64,000 nucleotides of DNA, taken from the NCBI GenBank assembly GCA_948099385.1, contig CANUEZ040000156.1, forward strand, positions 6,283,501-6,347,500. The letters are read 5' to 3'. Shown in pieces: positions 11,901 to 22,818 of the stretch (positions are counted from its first letter, which is position 1; each line of letters begins with the position of its first letter). The notes under the pieces were generated by a model. That model was not told the DNA's origin. It searched no databases and saw nothing but the letters and a program-made list of their open reading frames with translations. This DNA is from Fasciola hepatica. Its lineage: Eukaryota; Platyhelminthes; Trematoda; Plagiorchiida; Fasciolidae. Position numbers and translations under genes: made by a program.

Positions 11901-14900
11901 CTCAAATCCAGAAGCATGACGTTTCATTATCAGAATCGTCTACCATCGATCTAGGCCATATTACATGTGAAGTAGTCAGAAAAAATCTAACGGAATTGCT
12001 GCTGTGTTTAGCAGTTCAGCTACAGACTTCATCAAAAAGGAAAAAATCAAAATGCCCATTGACTTTAATTTTGAACTGGAACTCCGGTCTGGTAGCTGGG
12101 TTACTTGTTCTGTGAATATTTATATTGTTTTGCATAATTGGCTACCTAAAAAGAGCATCTGTAACGAAAATTTTAAATATCTACCCATAACAAATTTTGA
12201 TCTTGGGTTGCTAGTTTTGGGATCTTTCGTAATAATGTGCCTTTGCTTATTTTCAAAACCTAGGGAGACTACATTCATGTAATCAAAGGTTAAAACTACA
12301 ATATTTTCCGCGTTTCAAGAGCCATACGCCGCGGTTTGAGAGTTTTGCGCCATAGTTTAAGGATCATTCATCAGCATCTCTTGGATAGACTACCCCACAC
12401 CTTGGGTAAACAGTGAAATACTGGATATTTTGATTCATGTGTCTAAGCGGATGTTTAGCAGGGATCTAAATTCCAGAAAGTGATGCAAACAGGATTTTCG
12501 GGCCAACGACAACATGATACCACCTTAGGGCCTAACAAGACTGTGAAACCAAAAGTACCGCATGCGCGCGCAGAAACATTCAATTAGGGTGGGATGTGGT
12601 TATCGCTTTTCGATTTCGGTAAGAACCAGACACGTGTTTTACCTACTCGGAGTAGAACATGATCAAGTGGGCTTGATGTGCGAAAATCGCCTAATCGGGT
12701 GATGCGATGTACGTACCGCACTGAATGGCGCACGAGGGTGTGACAACTAACCGCTGTTTTTAGGCGGCTCTTGGTCTTCCGGCCCGTTTCAGCCTAACAC
12801 GATGTTATGAGAATAGTTAGCTTTATCATCCGTAAAATGAACACATCAGAACGAAGATGTATACGGAGGAATCGACAGAAAAGGTAGAAATAATCGATCT
12901 GAAACCAGAGAATAAAGGTCCTATGCACAGAAAAAAACTGTTAATAATAAAGAACGAAGGTGCATTGTACAATGTGCCAGAAACGGTGATGAGTTGGAGC
13001 TGATATCTCAACATCTGCGAATAAACATAAAACATGCAGAGGCGCTGCAAAAAGAGATCAGGAAACTGGGCTGAAATGAAGCCTCAAGAAAGGGTAATTT
13101 TCGGATGATATTATTGCTAATCTACGCAACGTTGTGGACGAGACTCCTTCAATAACTCTTTCTCGGTTTTCAACAGTATTCAGTCTGAAAGTTCCGAATT
13201 GATTAGTAGTGTGACCTCTATTGATCGAATCCTTAATATCCATGGCCATAGCACCAAAAACTTACAATCTAACCTATTAAACGCAACAGAATTGATTTCA
13301 GAACAAAGCGTCCCAATATGCAGGATGATTGCAAGCGCAAATAAGCTCTATGTTATGACTTTACGTTATTGAAACCAGTTACAAAGTTTAGTGCTCTTGA
13401 TCGATCGGAAGATCTGTCATAGAAGAGTCTTGTATAAAAGCCCTGCCGTCAAATAAAGGGGTAAACCTGAATATCACTGCATGTCTTTTGACTCCTGGGA
13501 TGCTACATTATGAATGTCATGCAAAAATAAACAACCTGCTTTTCATTAGATTCTTCGAAACATGCTCACCCAAGGTGACCACTGAACAGCCTAATACTAA
13601 GGTATGTTTTATTTTTGACATTGCTCCTATACATCGAATGGCATCTGAAGCTCGTTTGGCCATTGAACATTCTTTCTATTTTCTTCCTCCGTATAGTCCA
13701 TTTTTAACCTCATTAGGGAGATATTGAACTGTTTTAAAATCTCGAAAATCGTTTCATTGGAAGAGAAAAAGTAAAGCACAAAGAACATTCTGTCAGGATG
13801 TATAGTTTCTTCTAGTACAAAACATTTGCCGTAAATCCATTCCAGGTAACATACCAACTGCACTTGCTTCCTAAGATAGGCACAGTTCCACACTAACATA
13901 ACCATCAAAATAATTTTAGATAGGTTTGTTTCTCCTGTAAATTAAATGGTATAATTTATTCATTTACGTTGGATGGCTCTTATTCTTTGGCGCAAGGCTC
14001 CTAATTTACGGAAAATACTGCAGTAGTAAGTGACACAGAATTTGTCTGTCAACGATGCACAAACCAGTTTGCTTTAGAAAAACGATACTATATTCAAGGA
14101 AGAAAGGTGTACCTAAGTACAGGTATCTGTATAGCTAGGTTTTATATAGATTCACGTGCTTTTCAGCAGATTCGCTATTTGTGACTCACTTCAGTCCAGA
14201 TCACAATTTACGGTCCCTCAACCGGTACCTTGAAGTATATATTTTCACTTTTCACTGTTAAGTTTATCCTAGGTAAATCAACTTGAATTGACATGGAATA
14301 AATAGGGAATTATTTGAGCTTGATTATGCCGCTTACCAAATTTCATCTTATCATCTCTCTACGAAACGTGCATTTGTATAAATAATCGAGGTGATTGCAA
14401 CAGTCCATCCTGTCTTCACAATACTGTAAAGTATACGTGTGGCACATGCTTCCCATCGCGTTTTCGTAGATCATATCAGAATGAAAATCAACTTGTTCCA
14501 TGGGTAACAAATAAACGGCCAAATGCGCTGGCTAAATAGCTGTGTTAGAATTGATTTCGTAATGACTAAAATAGGCAGTTGCGCATGAAAATTCCAAACG
14601 GCGAATGTAAGGAACTCTGTAGAATATTAGGTTTCGGACAAAGAAATGTGAGTATTCTTGGAACACATAAGACGCTTGATGGGACGGGATTATTTGAAAT
14701 ATTAGGGTTTGTGATTATAGATAAGCCGAATTTAGGTTCGTTAAATTTGTATTCCGTTCACTAACCTAGTTCAGTCTATTATGCTTTAAAAGAATGAATA
14801 TGTGATTTATTTTAAAATGTTTATTAATCGACATCATCGAAAACTGATAGGTTTTTGGGCTATCCTTCGAATATCCTGTAATAATGGTCAAAATGTGTCT

Positions 14901-16137
14901 CGGCACGAACGTATGTCCATGTAAAATTACTCACAGTATGGAATGTTCAATTAGTTGTGTACGTGTTCAGGTACAAGCAATGGGCCGAAGGAGCCTAACA
15001 GCTTGCATAAATTGTTTCTGAACACAGGAGAGGATAGTAGAGGCGAACACTCACGGCTTCAGCTGTGGCTAGGATGCAATAATGGGCAAGCCTTGGTCGC
15101 TTACCTCGAACTTTGTAAATGGTTCGAAAAGTGTTTATCACCTCCACAAGGACCTCTCACATGGATATATGCACGTGTAGAGGAAGATTTTGATCACCAT
15201 CCCTCTTTCCTGTTGTATGAGTCAGATAGTGTTTTGCACTGGTATGAGTACGAATAATTGAAAACGTGCTTGTTCGCCAAGTCGATAGTTGGGTCTGCTC
15301 ATAGTTAGCCCTCATTTATTAACTTTTCAGTATTTGTCTCGATTTGACGGATGCAGCGTTTGCCACATTTCGTATGATGTTATTATCAGTGCAGTTCATT
15401 CCATAATCTATTTTCAGTAGATATTTTGGTTTAAGTAAGTTCGTAGACCTCTCGGAAGCTTTGAGCTGAGAGGTTTTTGGAGTGGTCACTGATTTGCGCA
15501 TCGTAGCGCTATCCATCCATCGATTCGTGCATTTTATTTTATTTCATTTTATTTAATTCCTAAAATACGTTCTCAAGTGACCACTTAGCAAAGCAAACCG
15601 TTGGAGGATGAAGTCACCTTTGCAATATCTGTGAATGACGATAATATAAATTGATTATGAATCAATCAAAAACAGATGTGATTGTAATGGTCTGAGAATG
15701 AAATCCCCGAAAACATATGTTCGCCTACATTCTGTGTTCTATGAGCAGATAGCTTTCGCCTGTGTTGATGTCCAGCTTTATCTGACTTTTCTTGGCTAAA
15801 TAACTCTGTTAAGCTAAGCAGGGGTTCTTCAACTTTCCACGTAAAAGCCTAATTCAATGAATTTATCCAGTTACGGGTATTTGTCCCTCTTCTAACAAAC
15901 ATAAACAGGTATGAAACAAACCACCACAAAATTCATTTTCCTAGTTGTATCTTTTTGTCTAATCCAATTTTCATAAGTGTTTTGGCTCGAAGTTTTTATA
16001 TTTCAAGTGGAACATAGCTACCCAGCTCATACTTATGATGTTTGTGGTACTCTGTCCAAGGTTTTCAAAGTACACGTGGCAGTTTATAGAGTGAGTGCAT
16101 GACATTATTGTTTCCAAACTTCCCGATTATCCTTCAG
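8975..16137 (+). other. Intron, 7.2 kb, splitting the PH domain
   Basis: Long intron inside the PH domain. A less AT-rich repeat-like block lies near 12540-12790. A 100-codon open frame at 14955-15257 on the + strand has protein-like composition but no identity. A short TTTTA-type AT repeat lies near 15531-15557. I found no conserved exon in it. It ends in a pyrimidine tract, CCTTCAG, at 16131-16137. Confidence 0.6.
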
Positions 16138-16215
16138 CTTCGGCGACATTTTTGGAGCATTGGAGCAAAGGCAATCACAATGTTTTACCACGAACGAACA
16201 AACAGATATTACCGC
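16138..16215 (+). CDS. PRKD: PKD exon: PH domain strands 2-3
   Basis: A 78-base exon of 26 codons, phase 0 in and out. It reads LRRHFWSIGAKAITMFYHE then RTNRYYR, which aligns without gaps to the family sequence [20 protein letters not shown]..NRYYK. The acceptor is TTATCCTTCAG, ending at 16137. The donor is CGC/GTAAGT at 16216, an excellent match to consensus. Too short and too diverged in codons to stand out as an open frame, it was found by looking for the missing PH segment between the exons at 8974 and 20435. Exact continuity with both neighbours makes the call very secure. Confidence 0.96.
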
Positions 16216-19200
16216 GTAAGTATTTCAATCATGAGAGTAAATTGTGCCAACCCATGATTTGTTGAACTGGCCCCAAATTAGAAGTAGGGGCTGTCGGCGA
16301 CATCCGAATGGTAACCCATGAGCAGAGATTGCACAAACCTCAGTAACCGCATGGGCTGTGAGATCACGTCGGTGGTTTAACTATCAAATATTTTCTACAC
16401 GAATACACCGTTTCATTTCTTTTGGGTCAGGACTTTATTTAGCTTTGGAAATCATAAATCAACAAATGAAAACGTTTTTCCTTTATATCCTGAAATTTTA
16501 CAGCAGAAAAAGAAGAAAAGTAGATTTCACTGGCACAGCACATCCTGGATTCAGGGTTTCCACGGTTATGCACGCACAAGACAGCCATTTAATTAATTAG
16601 AGGAACTTTTATATTCGGATAGCTGCTTTGGACATCGTTCCGTGTCTGAAGTGATTAGCATCTCTTCATAATAATTACAAGAACAATGGGTTATGCTGGA
16701 TGCTGTTTGGTTCAGACAAAATCCCGTAGCAACCACAGGGTGGCAGAAAGAACAGCAAGGCTTTTAGACATGAACTACTTTTCTACTGAGAAAAATTGTA
16801 TGGTACACATTATGAAGCAACTAACGTTTTTCAACCACTTCACACAAATAAACATTGCGATAACAGTCTTTTCGCAAACGACTGAGAGTCTGTAGAACTT
16901 TTTCAGGCATATGTTTCCCGTGTTTTTTTTCGTGGTATTTGGCAACCATTAACCTTGGAGATACCGAACCTTATAACGTGCTTCTCCGAAATTAAACGTT
17001 CTTCAGCGAAACATTTCACGTAACAGACAAGAAAACGCACCCTGTCTTCAAGGTATCAAACATTTCAGGCGATAATCTATGTTATAAGAATGTTTTGCCC
17101 AGCACAATTGGGGAAATGTTCCCTGGTGTATAGTACAGCGGCTTCATTTTGTTATCCTGAAGAAATTACTTTAGCAAAATACAGTACATGCTCTCGAAAT
17201 AGATGAGCTTTTCGAGAATTTGTATTGACTTTGATCGAGTGCTTTGTTTCAAGTAGTAAATACTCAAACATATGTGCTGTTTCCCAGTATACTAAATATT
17301 GATCATGCCAATTCAAAAGGTTATAAAAACAATGTGTTGTCTGATGCCAGATACCGGGATCTGTTCGACCCTAGACGCATTGTTTAGTGTGCGCATTCAA
17401 GCATGTAGAGACTTCGAGTGCGTTGTTTTTATAGGCCTTGTTCATGGGATTTTGTCTAATTCAAGCTACCACTTTTCTCCTGGTGCCGATGGGTAAAACC
17501 GAATTCACTTATTATGTTGCTAATAAAAAGAACAATAATATTACCAGAAATAAGCATTTATCTTTTCCGGTTTGGAAATACAATAATAAAAAGCAGCAGA
17601 TCTCCAGTGGCGTCTACCTTGTGACGTTTTTTACCACTAGCTTGAAAATCATCTCCGAAATTGATATCGCCAGATAGATGATAGATAAAACAACTCTGAT
17701 TAGTTTTATTCACCGAAACCGAAGGGTCTACGAAGCAGTCGACACTGATTACCATTGGTAAACACAGAAATTTCCTTTCGTGTAATATTCCGTTGGAAAA
17801 TATTTTTATTTTATATTATCTCTGGGTATCGTGATGATGTGTTTCAATTCCATATGGTAAACCTTCGCATAGCAGTGAAGTCCAAGATGTGTTTATAAGA
17901 ACTATTTTCACTTGTCACTTAGTATACTTACGACTGATAACTCGCAATAAACCTAAAAGCACAACTCGATTCCACCTCTCTTCAAATTCACCAAGCAATT
18001 GCGCTTGTCGGACAGTAAAAATGAAATACAAAATGAAGTACAAAAAAAATGAATAGTATTTCCGTGACAGTGAGGACATGAATTCATTGAACATGCTCGT
18101 TTTCGGTCGCCTCATTTTATACATGTACTTGCATACAAATTGCGAAATCTCTCATACAAGATGTTAATTATCTCTTGGTAATTGACTGGGTCCTATAAGC
18201 GGGTTAAACTCGATTCGATAAAGGCAGTTAGCGATGACCAAAGAGATTGTCATTAGACCTCACAATGAGTCGATCTGTTCACGAAAGTGATACTTTTCCT
18301 TTACTCCAATAACCCAGCTAGGTATCAACACCTAATTACAAATAGGGTAACACTGTTGGCGTGACTACATGATATAAACATTTGAGATGATTGATTCGAC
18401 CGTATTCCCCGTTGACTGATTTCTTCCGTACTGCGGATGGACATCCTTTTCATTACCACTAGCCCACCAATAATAATCTCTGCTCTATAAGTGTTGTTTT
18501 GGCATTGTTCTTATCGCTTCTGAATATGAACTCTTACCCTGCTTACTTTATTCCATTGGCTAGAAGATGAAGTTGACGAAAACGAAAAACATGTTGGTTT
18601 TTCTACCTAAGCAGACAGTGCAGAATTTTCACCTTCATCTTCCAATTACTTGCATCATAGGTTACTTGATATTTAGAAAGGAATAAGTCAAAAGCTGGAA
18701 AGATAGCACAAAGCAGAACAAGGAAATTGGCGCACGCTATTGAGCTCGGTCTACGAAAGAATACACTGTTCAGTGATTAGGAATTTTAGGTATTTCATTT
18801 TGTAATAGTTGTTGAAATATGGCACCTTTAACTAGTTACCCACCATTATTTACCACATTACAAATGCAAAGTTATACGACGTACTAATACGATGTCTTTT
18901 CCTCGCTTATTTTTTGGACGACGCAATCTCATGAATTGATGGCCGGCAGTGAGCGCCTTGAATTTAGCTTGAATATATTATTTTGTAACGTTAGGCTCAT
19001 ATTTGTAAAAGCTGAACGATTTTTCCAGTGGGATTTTGGGTAAAGTCTGTTATGGTGCTTCTAGCCAAGGTCAACACAGTTTTCCGATAATCCCAAAGTG
19101 TTCCATCATCTGAAAAACTATTGGGGATGTATCTGGGGATATCTGCTTGACGAGTGAATTACTTGGATAGAATGAAACCAAAGGATTTAATGTCCTCTTG

Positions 19201-20434
19201 AGAATAAGAACATTAATCCGTTTGTTTATGAAACCTTCAGAGTTAATATTCATAAACATTATGTTAGGTCGATAGGTTAAGCAACTAATCTCCCCATATT
19301 GTACATTTGATTGACAGCATCAACATATTTTTTTGCGTAAAATGTAGTTCTATCACTGAATGACGCCCTGGAAGAAACATGTTAAAATCGCATAATGAGA
19401 GTTCTTTCTTGCTAACAAACATATTTGATGAAAAAGATTTGGATAGTATTTTTCTCGGAATAATGTCCGTATTTCGTTCATTATTAACGTCAGATTTGAT
19501 TTCAAATTTGCTCCACAAAGACAAGAAACTTCCGTGAGTCTCAATCGCCAGAACAATACCAAGCAAAAATTATGCAAGCAGATAAATATAAGATACAAGA
19601 AACTGGGAAGTTCGTTTATACTCGCACATGGTCGGAAAATAAACAGTTTTGTTGTGGTGATTTAATAGGAGCATTAGCGATGAAAATATTGCCGAGTCGA
19701 TCGCAGTCGTTGCAAACTTCAAGAGAAATTGCGCTACGGACACTATGCCCGAAAACAAAACATAGACTTCATAAGCTGCGGATATCATGCGACCAGCTTC
19801 CCTGAATCTACATTTATCTGGAGTCCGGGATTTTTACCAAATTATTCTATTATCATGATAACCGCAATATGAAGGAAATCCCCAAAATATCGGGTTAAAA
19901 CTTATTTCTCTTTATTAGCTTTATGTCATCACCAGGATAGTACCAGTGAAAGAATCTGTCTGTGACTGAACTGGCAACAGATTTTTCTCGGATCAGTAAA
20001 CATTTTTTTCATCCAAGCTGGAAAAACGTCAAAGTGTTAATCTTCCATTGGCGTTTCCGTTATTATCAACAGTGGACTCCACGATATAACAAGTTGGTTT
20101 TTGGAACCTGAACATCTTACGCGATTATCAGCTTCTGCGAAATTCACTCATTCTTTAACCGTCTAATCGGTGGGTTTTTTGATCGGGAAAAACCTTACTT
20201 TCTACTGTCTACTCTTTTACTTCATGATCCTATATTCGCTTTGTAAATTGCTCTACTCGAATTTATTTATGGTTCCAAAAGTCTTGTTGTACTTCGATTT
20301 ATTGGAAGCTTTGCTTTGTTACTGAATAAGGATTTCCTTCAGAGCTCCAAATGAGAGTTTCATTTCAAATACTATGGCACTGAACTTGTATTTCACATGT
20401 TGACCCACCTCATTTTTATTACCTTGGCGCATAG
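16216..20434 (+). other. Intron, 4.2 kb, inside the PH domain
   Basis: AT-rich sequence without a recognised element. Several short open frames (for example 16358-16600 +, 19285-19566 -) show only AT-driven composition. It ends with a T-rich stretch and GCGCATAG at 20427-20434. Confidence 0.6.
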
Positions 20435-21275
20435 GAAATACCTCTTAGCAGTATTGCTTGTTTGGAACCTGTTGGGACCAATCCATTTCCATGGAAAGAG
20501 GCATGCGATTCCGAGGCAAACAATTTAGACAAACTTTCAAATTCCACCTTCGGATCTGTCAGCAAACTACTTGGTACCCACACACAACATGGAATGTTTA
20601 CGACATCTCAGCGAATTACACCTGACCACGTCTTTGAAATGCGTTGTTTGGACGGAACAGTTTATTTTGTTGGGCAGTTAGCTTACGGTGAAGTCCTGGA
20701 CGATGGAACTGATGGCATTTTCGACGGCAAATCTCGCCGCAAATCCCACTTTCCGGCACTTCCTTCTGTTCAGTCATATGCCAGAAAAGCTTCTGTGCCA
20801 CTGTACGGCTTGGTTCATCTAACCGAGTCCTTGTCTCAAATGGCACTGCCAAATCCAACAAGCGCACTGAGCTGGTCTGATAGACCATCGAGTAATTGTG
20901 TGGAAGAGATCGACCGCACAGTAGGCGTCTATCGAGCAGCCATATTACCACCCCCTCCGGGAACCGGATTAGATGTAGCCAAACATTTGGAAACAGCCCT
21001 GCGACAGTCTTTACTGCCTCTGACGTCCAAATCTAGCGCACAGACCACTAGATCCTCGCTTTCAAACACAAAACATGTCATCACCGAGCAATCCGACTCA
21101 TCGCCTGTCTCTGATTTGATCCCGGTCAACGTTGAAAATGCGACAGAGTTATCGTCAAATGCACGATCTGATTCCATCGTAAGTCCATTGGAAACTGAAG
21201 TCAGCAATCTGGAAGATTTCAATCAGCCCTCGCTGAATCAACTAGAATTAGCTGAGGACGATGAGGAAGGGACCG
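20435..21275 (+). CDS. PRKD: PKD exon: rest of an insertion-bearing PH domain and acidic linker
   Basis: The largest exon, 841 bases. The frame starts EIPLSSIACLEPV, the direct continuation of the YYK-EIPLSEIL motif of PKDs, so the exon begins at 20435 after GCGCATAG and not at the later in-frame TTG or ATG. Residues about 64-81 (DHVFEMRCLDGTVYFVGQ) are the PH strands with FE and YFVG. Residues about 176-197 (GTGLDVAKHLETALRQSLL) are the C-terminal PH helix. Between these blocks lie insertions not present in vertebrate PKDs: about 45 residues after LEPV and about 80-90 residues after YFVG, the second holding basic serine motifs RRKS and ARKAS. After the helix come about 80 Ser/Thr-rich residues and an acidic end (AEDDEEG). 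The donor is ACCG/GTGAGT at 21276, phase 1. Confidence 0.96.
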
Positions 21276-22771
21276 GTGAGTTTCATTTTCGTTTTGTCTT
21301 TACGCGTTCATGACTGTTATCAGATTTGGTTACTGAGTAAAAGCCAGTGAATTATCTGGCTTCGTGTCATGTAGTAACAGTAAAACAGAAAGCGTTGGCT
21401 CCTGTTGTTATCACGTCCACAAAATTGTCGTGTTACACTAACTGCTGGTCGTTCACCTTAAAATCTTTGACACAGTTATTATCCTGGAGAAGTAAGAGAT
21501 ACCAGCTTTCTTCGTGATCTTACTAGCGAACACCTTCTACTAGTTTTTTTGAAGGGGGTTTCGCCCAAAACACTAGACGGTCCTTTTTCAATAATTACAT
21601 CTGAAGTGCCTCAAGTAATCCCAGGTCCTCGACTCATCGAGTAACTGATGGACGTTTCCGCTGTTATCATGATGCTGACACGGATCAACCTCTATCGGTT
21701 GATGTGATCTGGCAGGACCGTACTCGTGTTTAGTTTAGTCTTTTGAATACTGAGCACTGAATAACCCAAGAAGAACTTTCCACGACTCTCGATGCTTCTG
21801 TAAGTAAATGAATCCCCGAGATTTCGGTATTTTCTGTATGATTTGTGCATTTACCGGGGCAATTTGTCTAGTTGCCGCTGATATTTGCCCGTTTGATGCT
21901 ATCGCCATTTAGCCACCGATAACGGGCTAGATGGATGACACATTGTTAGCTGGCCCCATTATTCAACTAACCTTTTAATTTATTCTGTTGTTATACTCAG
22001 TAACTTTATGTTAAAGAAAATGTCGATTGTGGTAAGGAGAAGAAAGAAGAAAGAGAGCTTGTCCTCGGTAAACGTATCTTCCGGCTAATGCAATTACGTA
22101 AATACAGAAATAGCCTCATCCGAAGGTCAGTGGTTTTGCTCAGTTCATGATATCTATTTTTCGTGACGTATATTTTAACCAACCACTTCGTAAATATTAC
22201 CTTCGGACAGTCGAGAGTACCTCATCCGTGTACCTGTACCAAACAGAGGGTCAATTTCCTGAATTGTTTGGTATTTTGGTAGCTTAACTTTCTGACCTTT
22301 GTAATTGCTCTGATGAGGTGTGCTCATTAAAAGAATACATGCGATATAGTATTGTATATGGTTTGGATAGCTTCATTTTGCGGACGACTTAGGATTTGTA
22401 TACTTTGACTAAGTGGCTAAATTCAACCGAATATTGGATCGTTCAAACTACGTAGCAAATCCACTACCATATATTTTGCGGAAGTGCTTTCCCAAAAACA
22501 CTGATGGAAAGATATAAGCATTTTTGACAAAAAAAACAGTTCTTAAGATGACGGTTTTGTAGAACTTTTTTCAACATTTTCAATAATATTTTGTGCCAGA
22601 GATTTTTAACCGTGTATGCTCTCTCTTCATGGTTACCTGTGGAGCTCATAAACAATTGTTGAGAGAGAAGACCTACACATGATGGGAACTGTTTTAAGAG
22701 GACATTTTCACACGCAGAATTTTCACGACAATTAGAACATCTACCTTATTTACCCTTTCTTACTTTTGCAG
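21276..22771 (+). other. Intron, 1.5 kb, with a possible cassette exon
   Basis: The intron joins the acidic-linker exon (phase 1) to the short pre-kinase exon (phase 1). A stretch at 22017-22125 is open in the compatible frame and is described separately. Otherwise AT-rich sequence. The acceptor TTACTTTTGCAG ends at 22771. Confidence 0.6.
22017..22067 (+). CDS. Possible alternative cassette (15 or 51 nt) in the pre-kinase linker
   Basis: From an AAAG at 22013-22016 the compatible frame reads ENVDCGKEKKEERELVL and stays open to beyond 22125. Donors GTG/GTAAGG (exon end 22031, 15 nt) and CTCG/GTAAAC (exon end 22067, 51 nt) both give phase 1 in and out, so either could be inserted between 21275 and 22772 without changing frame. 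The first residues echo the ENVD motif that precedes the kinase domain in vertebrate PKDs. The acceptor is weak (no AG directly after a good pyrimidine tract; the better CAG at 21998-22000 would bring in an in-frame TAA). I cannot exclude chance. Confidence 0.2.
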
Positions 22772-22818
22772 GAGGATCAATCAGCAATTTTATCGAAAGC
22801 AGTCCGTGCAATGAACAC
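22772..22818 (+). CDS. PRKD: PKD exon: short serine-rich segment before the kinase domain
   Basis: A 47-base exon between a near-perfect acceptor (CTTACTTTTGCAG) and a consensus donor (CAC/GTGAGT). Only the frame that enters at phase 1 leaves at phase 0, exactly what the neighbours at 21275 and 34612 require. That frame reads GGSISNFIESSPCNEH. The other two frames either hit a stop or misjoin. In vertebrate PKDs the sequence just ahead of the kinase domain begins SISVSN and has almost the same length up to the YQIF motif, so the position and the SIS motif fit. It is too short to be seen as an open frame alone. Confidence 0.88.

Noticed and set aside
20462..21313. Treating the frame from 20462 to 21313 as a free-standing gene
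   Set aside because: The conserved EIPLS motif extends it upstream to 20435, and the GTGAGT donor at 21276 ends it. It is an internal exon.
22017..22125. Exon ending at the GTCAGT donor (22125)
   Set aside because: It would leave phase 2, which misreads the next exon into a stop. Only the 15- or 51-nt versions fit.
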